Shown in pieces: positions 16,028 through 23,043 of a stretch of DNA of 43,165 bases. The DNA lies in contig DATFIM010000052.1 in NCBI GenBank assembly GCA_035270125.1, forward strand, positions 1-43,165, read 5' to 3'. Every line of letters begins with the position of its first letter. Position 1 is the stretch's first letter. Made by a program: the position numbers and the translations under genes. This DNA comes from Halanaerobiales bacterium (GTDB taxonomy: Bacteria > Bacillota > Halanaerobiia > Halanaerobiales > DATFIM01). The notes under the pieces were generated by a model, which was not told the DNA's origin, did not search any database, and saw only the letters and a list, made by a program, of their open reading frames with translations.

Positions 16028-16789
16028 ATCAAAATTATATCCATTTTTGGAATTAGTGAAACAGGAAAAACTGCAACTGTGGAAAATGTTGTAAAGGAAC
16101 TTAAAAAAAGAAAATATAGCGTAGGAACAATAAAAGAAATTCATTATGAGGATTTTGCTATTGATACGAAGAGGACAGATACTTTCAGGCATAAAAAAGC
16201 AGGTGCTGAACTTGTTACTGCCAGAGGATATAATGAAACTGATATTTTATATCCAGAAAAATTAGCTATAAATAAGATTCTTAAACATTATGATCACGAT
16301 TTTATAGTTATTGAGGGAGTAGATAAAGGCAATTTTCCTAAGATAATTTCTGCTAAAACTAAAAAAGAAATTGATGAAAGACTGGATGAAACTGTAATAG
16401 CTATTACAGGAGTAATTGCAAATAGTATTGATGAATATAAAGGTTTTCCTGTAATAAATAGTCTTAAAAATAAAAAGGAATTAATAGATTTGATTGAAGA
16501 AAAAACTTTTGAAAAATTACCTGATTTTCCTGAAGAATGTTGTACAGCCTGTGGATATTCCTGTAAAAAATTAAGTCATAAAATTATTAAAGGAGAAGCT
16601 AAAAGAGATGATTGTGTAATTAGCAATTCAGAAGTTACACTATTTATTAATGAGCAAAAAGTTGAGATGGTGCCTTTTGTGCAAAAGATTTTAAAAAATG
16701 CTTTAAATGGAGTTGTTAGTGAATTAGAAGGTTATGAAAATAATGCAAAAATAAGGGTTGAATTTGAACAATTAAATGAGGATGTCTAA
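16028..16789 (+). CDS. mobB: MobB-like P-loop GTPase fused to a RnfB-type Fe-S domain; non-standard start
   Basis: Open reading starts before any ATG/GTG/TTG: the P-loop GISETGKT is encoded at 16049-16072, ahead of the first standard codon (GTG 16079), so the gene must begin upstream. The best site is an ATC at 16028, 6 nt after GGGGG, giving the normal MobB N-terminus (start)-KIISIFGISETGKT. A G5 homopolymer at 16017-16021 could hide a one-base error: with four Gs, the ATG at 16015 would be in frame. Residues about 1-160 match MobB, which binds GTP and assists Mo-bis-MGD formation with MobA (no mobA here). Residues C172xxC175xxxC179 and C196 follow the CxxCGYxxC...C pattern of the PF04060 [4Fe-4S] domain; a further 50 residues end the protein. 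Confidence 0.75.
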   Translation: MKIISIFGISETGKTATVENVVKELKKRKYSVGTIKEIHYEDFAIDTKRTDTFRHKKAGAELVTARGYNETDILYPEKLAINKILKHYDHDFIVIEGVDKGNFPKIISAKTKKEIDERLDETVIAITGVIANSIDEYKGFPVINSLKNKKELIDLIEEKTFEKLPDFPEECCTACGYSCKKLSHKIIKGEAKRDDCVISNSEVTLFINEQKVEMVPFVQKILKNALNGVVSELEGYENNAKIRVEFEQLNEDV

Positions 16790-16791
16790 AA

Positions 16792-17478
16792 ATGAAAATT
16801 AAAAACCGGGAAGTTAAAATAGTTAAAAAGTTTAAAAGTAAAAGGAATAAAGTGTTTTTAGTAAAAACTGATAATAATAAAAAATATGTATTAAAAAGTT
16901 ATCGAAAAAGTAATTTTCTCGAAAAAGAGTTAGAAATAATAAAAAAATTATATAAAAAATCAGTTAATGTTCCAAAAATCATTTCTAAATCAAATAATTA
17001 TATTTTAATGGAGTATATTAAAGGAGAAACCCTTTTATCTTATATTTTAAGTAAAGAAAAGGAAAAAGCTAAATATGTGGAATTAAATGAGATGTTTCAA
17101 GAAATATTTGACTGGTTGAATAATTTTTATAATGTATTTGATGAAATAAATATAATAAAAGGGGATGTAAATTTAAGAAATTTTATTTTAAAAAAAATTA
17201 ATGGAAATAAAATAAAAATTTATGGTTTAGATTTTGAAAATCTCAAAACTGGAGATAAAGAAGAAGATATAGGGAAAATGTGTGCATTTATTATTTGTTA
17301 TAAGCCTGAATTTAGTAACTGGAAGAAAGACTTTATAAAAAGATTTTTTGAGTTTATGAATTCAAAGCTTGAACTTAATCCTGATCTGACTTGCCAATAT
17401 TATCATAATGAATTAAAAAATATTGAAAAAAGAAGAAATTTAAAAGTAAAAAATAAAATTTATGAAATTTTAAATTAA
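16792..17478 (+). CDS. Protein-kinase-fold small-molecule kinase-like protein
   Basis: 228 aa, cytoplasmic, Lys-rich. Kinase-like landmarks: K35 in KYVLKSY (ATP-site Lys), E46/E48 as salt-bridge candidate, hinge ILMEYIKGETLL (71-82), catalytic loop KGDVNLRNF (D125, N130, in place of HGDxxxxN), and a metal-binding GLDFEN (D147). The layout resembles the RIO/Kdo-kinase/APH group of small atypical kinases. It starts 3 nt after the MobB-like gene and is the last gene of the riboswitch-controlled cluster. Because the cluster also encodes an extracytoplasmic phosphatase-like enzyme, this protein may re-phosphorylate the imported compound. The substrate is unknown; a protein kinase role cannot be excluded. 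An 8-bp inverted repeat follows (17478-17485/17512-17519). Confidence 0.6.
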   Translation: MKIKNREVKIVKKFKSKRNKVFLVKTDNNKKYVLKSYRKSNFLEKELEIIKKLYKKSVNVPKIISKSNNYILMEYIKGETLLSYILSKEKEKAKYVELNEMFQEIFDWLNNFYNVFDEINIIKGDVNLRNFILKKINGNKIKIYGLDFENLKTGDKEEDIGKMCAFIICYKPEFSNWKKDFIKRFFEFMNSKLELNPDLTCQYYHNELKNIEKRRNLKVKNKIYEILN

Positions 17479-17507
17479 CTTATTTCAGTTGAATGTGTGT
17501 TTATAAC

Positions 17508-17536
17508 TTGTAAATAAGTGAAAGTTGTATTATAAT
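17508..17536 (+). promoter_or_regulatory. Promoter of the structured leader and ABC importer operon
   Basis: TTGTAA at 17508-17513, 17-bp spacer, TATAAT at 17531-17536; predicted start near 17543, exactly where base-paired leader sequence begins. The inverted repeat ACTTATTT (17478-17485) / AAATAAGT (17512-17519) overlaps the -35 and could be an operator or chance. Confidence 0.75.
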
Positions 17537-17540
17537 AAAG

Positions 17541-17741
17541 GCGAAAAGTTAAAGGCAGTATCTTATTATGAGAACTGTACTTGTTAGCTTTTCTGATAGC
17601 TTAAAAATTACATAATTTAAGTTTTCTACCTGGATCTAATTGACCGGGATAGAAACGGAAAAATATAGCTATCCTTAGAAAGAGGATAACTATATTTATG
17701 AGAAAATTATGCCTTCCGTCTCTATTGTGGGGGGCTTTTTT
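17541..17741 (+). ncRNA. Structured 5' leader with attenuator, unassigned class (candidate riboswitch)
   Basis: This explains the gene-free stretch 17479-17776. In order: an outer stem GAAAAG (17543-17548)/CTTTTC (17588-17593) enclosing CAGT (17556-17559)/ACTG (17574-17577); CTTAAA (17600-17605)/TTTAAG (17616-17621); a longer helix with TTTCTA (17623-17628)/TAGAAA (17650-17655) and inner CC/GG pairs; and a strong hairpin with arms 17661-17675 and 17683-17697. ACGGAA (17655-17660) can instead pair with TTCCGT (17714-17719), which overlaps the left arm of the terminator. Such alternatives are how transcriptional riboswitches work. I compared purine, T-box, ykkC, c-di-GMP, SAM and TPP motifs from memory and none fits. 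Confidence 0.6.
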
Positions 17742-17746
17742 GTTTT
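17711..17746 (+). terminator. Attenuator terminator before the ABC importer
   Basis: GCCTTCC (17711-17717) pairs with GGGGGGC (17729-17735), partly through G-U pairs, followed by TTTTTTGTTTTT. It ends the leader 35 nt before the first coding gene. TTCC of the left arm is shared with the alternative pairing to ACGGAA at 17655-17660. Confidence 0.75.
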
Positions 17747-17776
17747 TAATTAAAATTTTTAAGGAGTAAAATAAAT

Positions 17777-18544
17777 ATGGATGATAATAATATTCTAAAA
17801 ATCAAAAATTTAACTAAAAAATTTGGTGGAGTAAAAGCTTTAAATAATTTTGAAATGAAAGTTAAAAGAGGAGAAATCCATGGTTTGATAGGGCCCAATG
17901 GGGCTGGGAAATCAACACTTTTTAATATAATAAGTGGTTTTTTAGAAGCAGATAAGGGAGAAATCATTTATAATAATAAAAATATAAATAATTATAAGCC
18001 TGAGAAAAGAGCAGCTATGGGAATTAGCAGAACTTTTCAAAAAAGTAATATTGTCAGTGAAATGAGTCTTGTTGATAACATTATTGCAGGAATGTATAGA
18101 GAACAAAGTAATCCACTAAAAGATTTTTTTGGAAAACATTTTACTATTTTTAAAAGAGAGAAAAAAAGAAAAAAGCAGGCTAAAGAAGCTCTTCGTTTTG
18201 TTGGTTTAGAAAATTATGAAGGTCGTTGGAGTGATGAATTAGTCTGGGTAGAAAGACAACTTGTTCAATTAGCAAGAGCAATTATTTCTAAACCTGATAT
18301 TTTGCTACTTGACGAGCCGGCAGCAGGAATGGGAAGCAAAGAAAAAAAGAGAATAAAAGAAGTTATTGCTAATATTAATGATAAAGGAATTACAGTTGTA
18401 GTTATCAGTCATGATTTAGATGTAATTATGGAAATTTGTGATCAGGTTAGTGTTATTAATTTTGGAGAATTGATTTTTGCTGGTGATACCGAAGCAGCAC
18501 GGAAAAATGAAAAAGTTATGGAGGCATATACAGGTGAAAAGTAA
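17777..18544 (+). CDS. Branched-chain amino-acid-type ABC importer ATPase (LivG-like)
   Basis: 255 aa. Walker A GPNGAGKST, Q-loop SRTFQKSNIV, Walker B ILLLDEPAAGM and switch His in VVISHDLDVI are typical of LivG. The ABC signature is strongly degenerate: where LSYGQQR is expected the sequence reads LVWVERQ, so this subunit's contribution to one ATP site may be impaired, leaving hydrolysis asymmetric with the LivF-like partner. SD AAGGAG, 10 nt before the ATG. First gene of a five-gene importer under the structured leader; overlaps the next gene by 11 nt. Confidence 0.88.
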   Translation: MDDNNILKIKNLTKKFGGVKALNNFEMKVKRGEIHGLIGPNGAGKSTLFNIISGFLEADKGEIIYNNKNINNYKPEKRAAMGISRTFQKSNIVSEMSLVDNIIAGMYREQSNPLKDFFGKHFTIFKREKKRKKQAKEALRFVGLENYEGRWSDELVWVERQLVQLARAIISKPDILLLDEPAAGMGSKEKKRIKEVIANINDKGITVVVISHDLDVIMEICDQVSVINFGELIFAGDTEAARKNEKVMEAYTGEK

Positions 18545-19244
18545 AGAAAAATTACTTGAAATAGATAGTTTATATTTAAATTATGGTTCTATAAAAGCTG
18601 TAAAAGGAATAAGTCTTTATTTAAAAAAGAATGAAATTGTAACTTTAGTAGGAGCTAATGGAGCAGGAAAGTCTAGTTTGCTTAAAGGTATAATGAATAT
18701 AGAAAAGACAAAAGGTGATATACTTTTTAAAAATAATAAAATAAATAATTTGGCAACAGAAAAAATAGTCAACAAAGGTATTAGTATAATTCCAGAAGGG
18801 CATTTGATTTTTTCTTCAATGACAGTCTGGGAAAATTTGCAATTAGGAGTATATCAAGGAAACAAGGATAAAGATATAACCTTAGAAGAAATATATAATT
18901 ATTTTCCTATTTTAGAAAAAAGGAAAGAGCAAAAAGCCGGGACATTAAGTGGTGGTGAACAGCAGATGCTTTCCATTGGCAGAGCTTTGCTTTCTGGTCC
19001 TGAACTTCTTTTAGTAGATGAACCTTCATTAGGACTTGCTCCCCAGATTGTTCAGGATATTTTTACAATCCTAAAAAAACTAAATAAAGATGGATTTACA
19101 ATTTTACTTGCAGAACAGAATGTAAAAAAATCTCTTGAAATAGCAGATCGAGCATATGTTTTAAAAACAGGTGAAATTGTCAGAGAAGGAAAAGCAAATG
19201 ATATGTTAGCAGAAAGTAATTTTATGGATTTATACTTAAATTAA
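18534..19244 (+). CDS. Branched-chain amino-acid-type ABC importer ATPase (LivF-like)
   Basis: 236 aa from the GTG at 18534, 9 nt after GGAGG; codons back to 18477 overlap LivG and have no SD. Walker A GANGAGKSS, signature LSGGEQQM, Walker B LLLVDEPSLGLAP and C-terminal LLAEQNVKKSLEIADRAYVL are the standard LivF features. All catalytic motifs are intact, in contrast to its LivG-like partner. It energises uptake through the two permeases encoded next. Confidence 0.9.
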   Translation: MKSKEKLLEIDSLYLNYGSIKAVKGISLYLKKNEIVTLVGANGAGKSSLLKGIMNIEKTKGDILFKNNKINNLATEKIVNKGISIIPEGHLIFSSMTVWENLQLGVYQGNKDKDITLEEIYNYFPILEKRKEQKAGTLSGGEQQMLSIGRALLSGPELLLVDEPSLGLAPQIVQDIFTILKKLNKDGFTILLAEQNVKKSLEIADRAYVLKTGEIVREGKANDMLAESNFMDLYLN

Positions 19245-19260
19245 AGTGCAGGTGGAAATT

Positions 19261-20139
19261 ATGGAAATTGTGTTAGCACAAATTGTAAATGGTTTTTCTT
19301 TAGGCAGTATATATGTTTTATTAGTAACAGGTTTTAATTTAATGTTACTTGTTGCTAGAATAATACAATTTGCCTATCCTCAATTTGTAGTTTTATCTAT
19401 GTATGCAAGCTGGGCTGTTTTGGAAAGTACAAACAATATATTTTTGGCAGCTCTGGCAGCTATAATATCTTCAATAATTTTAAACTTATTAAGTGAACCT
19501 ATTTTTAGAAGGATAAATAATAGAGAAAATGTTGATATAAATGCTTCTTTTGTTGCTTCTATGGGGTTGAGTATGATAATTGTAGAAATCATGTCTCATT
19601 CTATTAATAATGGATTTCCAGTGTCTTTTCCAGATTATTGGGGAGGGAAAAATTTATTTTCCTTTGGTTATATAAATTTAGGTAGAGGGGAATTTTATGC
19701 CCTGACTGGCGGAATAATATTGGTCGCGATATTCTTTTATCTTTTATATCATACTCATTATGGAAGAGTTTTTAGGGCGATAGCAGAAAGTAGAAAAACT
19801 GCTAAACAGGTAGGACTGGCTGTTTTAAAATCAAGTATTTTAAGTTATTTAGTAGCAGGTATATTAGGCGGAATAATAGCAATTTTATTTTCCATGTTAT
19901 TAGGCTCAGCCTCACCTTGGCTTGGAGAATCTGTAGCTCTTAAAGTTCTAGCGGTTTCTATTACAGCAGGTTTAGGTAATCTTAAAGGTGGGTTGTATGT
20001 TGGATTGAGTCTTGGTATTCTTGAGTCTTTAGCAGTTGGTTTTTTAGCAGGTTCCTGGGCGAATGTTATAGCCTTTGTCTTAATGCTTATAGTTGTCTTA
20101 ACAAAACCTGAGGGACTTTTTGGAGCAGCAATTGAATAG
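19261..20139 (+). CDS. ABC importer permease (LivH-like)
   Basis: 292 aa from the ATG at 19261 (SD AGGTGGA); a GTG at 19246 lacks an SD. N-terminus IVLAQIVNGFSLGSIYVLL is the classic LivH opening, with 8 or so TM helices and the LivH ending TKPEGLFG. The cytoplasmic coupling loop RAIAESRKTAKQVGL is where the ATPase docks, though RAxAxDxxxAxLxGI is the more usual form. Integral membrane subunit of the importer. Confidence 0.88.
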   Translation: MEIVLAQIVNGFSLGSIYVLLVTGFNLMLLVARIIQFAYPQFVVLSMYASWAVLESTNNIFLAALAAIISSIILNLLSEPIFRRINNRENVDINASFVASMGLSMIIVEIMSHSINNGFPVSFPDYWGGKNLFSFGYINLGRGEFYALTGGIILVAIFFYLLYHTHYGRVFRAIAESRKTAKQVGLAVLKSSILSYLVAGILGGIIAILFSMLLGSASPWLGESVALKVLAVSITAGLGNLKGGLYVGLSLGILESLAVGFLAGSWANVIAFVLMLIVVLTKPEGLFGAAIE

Positions 20140-20168
20140 ATTAATTAGTAATACAGGAGGTTTTTCAT

Positions 20169-21014
20169 TTGTCTATAACTTTTAATTATTTTATAGGATT
20201 TTCATTTATATATATATTAATGGCCTGGGCAATATATCTACCTTACCGGGTTAAAGATTTGCATTTCTTAACAGTGGCTACAATGGCTGTAACTGCATAT
20301 TTTAGTGGGGTGGCAGCTGTTAATTGGGGATGGCCTTTTTATTTAGTCTTAATTAGTGGAATATTATTAGGAGCATTAATTTCTTATATAATATCATTTG
20401 TTATAGGAGATGTTCCCACTTTTACTGTTGTAATTGTTGGAATAACATTTATTTTTATCACAAAAACTGTAATTGAAAATACAGATTATTTAGGAGGGAC
20501 AATGGGTTTTTTTGCAATTCCTGCAGTTGATAACATTTTATTAATTATGACAGGTATAACCTTAGTTATTTCATATTTTCTTTATATGATTGATAATTCT
20601 CAATTAGGTAGAGCTGCTTCGGTTATTTTTGCTGATAAAAAAATGGCTTATAGTCTTGGTATTAAGCCTAAAAGAATTGGTCGATTGTTTCAAACAATAA
20701 GTGGTGGAATTGCTGGAAGTGCTGGTGTTTTATATGCTTATTTTACTGGAAGTCTTTTTCCTGACTTTTTTTCATTTCACCTGGTAGGAACTCTGATGAC
20801 AATTGTTTTTATTGGTGGATATAGTACGATGTGGGGGATAATTTTTTCAGCCCTAATTTTAGGAGGAGTACCTATTCTTTTGCCAAGTGCAGTATCTTCC
20901 TGGAAAAATTTGATATATGGTGTATTATTGGTATCTGTGATTTTAATAAAACCTGATGGTTTAATAACTAAAAAATTTCTTTGGAAAATAAAAAATAAAA
21001 TTAAGGGGATGTAA
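20169..21014 (+). CDS. ABC importer permease (LivM-like)
   Basis: 281 aa, TTG start 8 nt after AGGAGG. Multi-pass LivM family member (N-terminus IYLPYRVKDLHFLTVA, end ILIKPDGL). The coupling loop reads SVIFADKKMAYSLGIKPKRI, close to the LivM pattern AxxxxxxxAxxxGI. Forms the heterodimeric pore with the LivH-like subunit. 29 nt separates it from the LivH gene, and the receptor gene starts 2 nt after its stop. Confidence 0.86.
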   Translation: MSITFNYFIGFSFIYILMAWAIYLPYRVKDLHFLTVATMAVTAYFSGVAAVNWGWPFYLVLISGILLGALISYIISFVIGDVPTFTVVIVGITFIFITKTVIENTDYLGGTMGFFAIPAVDNILLIMTGITLVISYFLYMIDNSQLGRAASVIFADKKMAYSLGIKPKRIGRLFQTISGGIAGSAGVLYAYFTGSLFPDFFSFHLVGTLMTIVFIGGYSTMWGIIFSALILGGVPILLPSAVSSWKNLIYGVLLVSVILIKPDGLITKKFLWKIKNKIKGM

Positions 21015-21016
21015 AA

Positions 21017-22183
21017 ATGAGAAATTTATTTAAAATTTTTATTTTTTCACTTATAGTAGTAGTTGCTTTTTCTGGAGTTTCTTTTGCTCAAAATGAAGTG
21101 AAAGTTGAGAAATGGACTATTCCTTTTTTAAATAGTGTAACAGGACCTATTGCCAGTATTGGGGAATATATGTCCTGGAGTGCTAAATATGCTGCCAGAG
21201 AGATAAATGCAAATGGTGGTATTAGAGGAAAGGATGTAGAAATAAAGATATATGATACAGGAGTTGAACCAGATAAAGGTATAAAACAAATGAGTAAAGT
21301 AGTTGATGATGCTCTGGTAGTAATGGGACCTGTACCAGAAGCAGTAATTATGGCAGCAGTTCCTCTAGCTGCAAGAAATGGCCTGTTTTCCATGCCTGTT
21401 TCAACGAGTTATGAATATGCCCAAAAATATTTTCCCTGGACATTGTCCTGGTATCCACCAACTGATGAAAAACTTCCACCTATAACTGAATTATGGGCAG
21501 AAAAAAATCCAGAAATGAAAAAAGTGGTTCAATTTGTAGAAAAATGGGCAGCCTGGCCTGGAATGGCAGATGCTCATCAAATTGGTCTTGAAAATAAAAA
21601 TGTTGAAGTTGAAAACATAGAAGTACCACAAAATATGGTTACTTTTGATTCCTTAGTGGTAAAAGCTTTATCTAAAAATCCTGATGGTATACTTCTAACA
21701 ACTAATTCAGATAAAGCAGCTAAAATAATAAAACAATTAGAAGATAGAGGTTGGAAAGATAAAGAAAACATTTTAGTATTTAGTAGTGCTGATGATACTC
21801 CCCTTTATACAATAGGTGGAAAAGCACTTGAAGGAATTTCAATATATAATTATATTAATCCAAATAGTAATAATCCTCGTTGGCTTAAATTTAAAGAAGA
21901 GTACAAAAAGGATCATGATGGTAAAGCGCCAGGATCTCTTGCTACAAATTATTATGATGCAGTATATATGATTAAAGAGGCTATTGAAAATAAAAAAATA
22001 ACTGGTGATCCAGCTAAACTTGAGGAAGAAAGAAAAATGATTAGAGATTACACTCGCAATGTAGATAATTTTGAAGGAATCCAATTAACCTGGGATATGA
22101 ATGAAGGAGTACCAGGGTCAAAAGGTGCCTTCTTATTTAAAATAATCGATGGAGAGAAAAAATTGATTGGTGAAGTAAAATAA
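21017..22183 (+). CDS. ABC importer substrate-binding protein, LivK-like (periplasmic-binding family)
   Basis: 388 aa. Signal peptide MRNLFKIFIFSLIVVVAFSG with probable cleavage after SFA; no lipobox Cys. The mature protein has the type I receptor fold of Leu/Ile/Val-binding relatives: TGPIASIGEYMSWSAKYA, INANGGIRGKDVEIKIYDTG, GPVPEAVIMAAVPLAARNG and NYYDAVYMIKEAI. It delivers ligand to the LivHM-like permeases. The ligand could be a branched-chain amino acid, urea, an amide or another small molecule; the pocket cannot be read reliably by eye. The regulator upstream may sense the same compound. No clear terminator follows before the promoter at 22208. Confidence 0.88.
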   Translation: MRNLFKIFIFSLIVVVAFSGVSFAQNEVKVEKWTIPFLNSVTGPIASIGEYMSWSAKYAAREINANGGIRGKDVEIKIYDTGVEPDKGIKQMSKVVDDALVVMGPVPEAVIMAAVPLAARNGLFSMPVSTSYEYAQKYFPWTLSWYPPTDEKLPPITELWAEKNPEMKKVVQFVEKWAAWPGMADAHQIGLENKNVEVENIEVPQNMVTFDSLVVKALSKNPDGILLTTNSDKAAKIIKQLEDRGWKDKENILVFSSADDTPLYTIGGKALEGISIYNYINPNSNNPRWLKFKEEYKKDHDGKAPGSLATNYYDAVYMIKEAIENKKITGDPAKLEEERKMIRDYTRNVDNFEGIQLTWDMNEGVPGSKGAFLFKIIDGEKKLIGEVK

Positions 22184-22207
22184 AGAGATGTAGTATAAAT
22201 AACTTAA

Positions 22208-22236
22208 TTGACCTTCGAGGTGATATATAATATAAT
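22208..22236 (+). promoter_or_regulatory. Promoter of the minimal SUF operon
   Basis: TTGACC at 22208-22213, 17-bp spacer and TATAAT at 22231-22236. The spacer contains the small palindrome ACCTTCGAGGT (22211-22221), overlapping the -35; it could bind a regulator but is short. Confidence 0.8.
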
Positions 22237-22278
22237 TAATGATGAATTAATAAGAGTTTTTAGAGAGGGGGCATTTTC

Positions 22279-23043
22279 TTGACTAAAAGAAAAGTGCTGG
22301 AAGTTAATAATCTTAATTTAGTATTAGATAAAACAAAAATTTTAAAGGATTTTTCCTTTGATTTAAATGAAGGAGAAGTTTTTGCGGTGATTGGTCCTAA
22401 TGGTTGTGGTAAATCCAGTTTAGCCTATACATTAATGGGGTTAAATGGTTATCAAGAAAATAGTGGAGAAATAAAATTAAATGGTGAAAAGATAAATGGA
22501 TTAGCTACTAATAAAATCGCCCAAAAAGGTATGACACTTGCCTGGCAGGAGCCTGCCCGTTATGAAGGAGTTACTGTGCGGAAATTTCTATCTCTTGGGT
22601 TGGAAAGCCAGGGTAAAGAAGTAAACGAAAAAGAACTTGCTGAGGCTTTAGAAGAAGTTGCTATAGTTCCCAGTAAATATCTTAATAGAAAAATTGATGA
22701 TACTTTAAGTGGTGGTGAAAGAAAGAGAATAGAACTTGCTTCTATTTTGCTTATGGAACCGGATGTGGTTATCCTTGATGAACCTGATTCTGGAGTTGAT
22801 GTAGTTGCTTTAAATAATATAAGTCAGGTAATAGAAGATTTTCGCGAAAAGGGAACAGGAGTTATTTTAATAACTCATAATGAAGAAATGCTCCAGATGG
22901 CTGATAGATCTGTATTAGTATGCAATGGAGAAATATTAAAAAGAGGTGCACCAGAAGATATAAGTCGTTATTTTAAATTTGAATGTGTTCCCTGTGAAGA
23001 TGAAAATTATCAGGAACATCTGGAGGTGAGTTCTCTTGGATGA
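22279..23043 (+). CDS. sufC: SufC-like Fe-S assembly ATPase (minimal SUF / SMS type)
   Basis: 254 aa. ABC ATPase of the SufC family: Walker A GPNGCGKSS, Q-loop LAWQEPARYEGVTV (SufC-like), signature LSGGERKR, Walker B VVILDEPDSGVD and switch His in LITHNEE. TTG start after GAGAGGGG. It pairs with the SufB-like scaffold encoded next, whose start lies 8 nt inside its end. The tail adds a CxxC (CVPC), which I do not recall in standard SufC. No sufS, sufU, sufE or separate sufD is nearby, so this is the two-gene SMS arrangement described for archaea and anaerobic bacteria. Role: ATP-dependent assembly of [4Fe-4S] clusters. Confidence 0.88.
   Translation: MTKRKVLEVNNLNLVLDKTKILKDFSFDLNEGEVFAVIGPNGCGKSSLAYTLMGLNGYQENSGEIKLNGEKINGLATNKIAQKGMTLAWQEPARYEGVTVRKFLSLGLESQGKEVNEKELAEALEEVAIVPSKYLNRKIDDTLSGGERKRIELASILLMEPDVVILDEPDSGVDVVALNNISQVIEDFREKGTGVILITHNEEMLQMADRSVLVCNGEILKRGAPEDISRYFKFECVPCEDENYQEHLEVSSLG

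Noticed and set aside
17541-17741. Purine riboswitch, prompted by TTTCTACC at 17623-17630
   Set aside because: TTTCTA pairs locally with TAGAAA (17650-17655) in a hairpin and the conserved P2 loop and P1 strands are missing. T-box was also rejected: no GGNACCGCG-like antiterminator or specifier loop.
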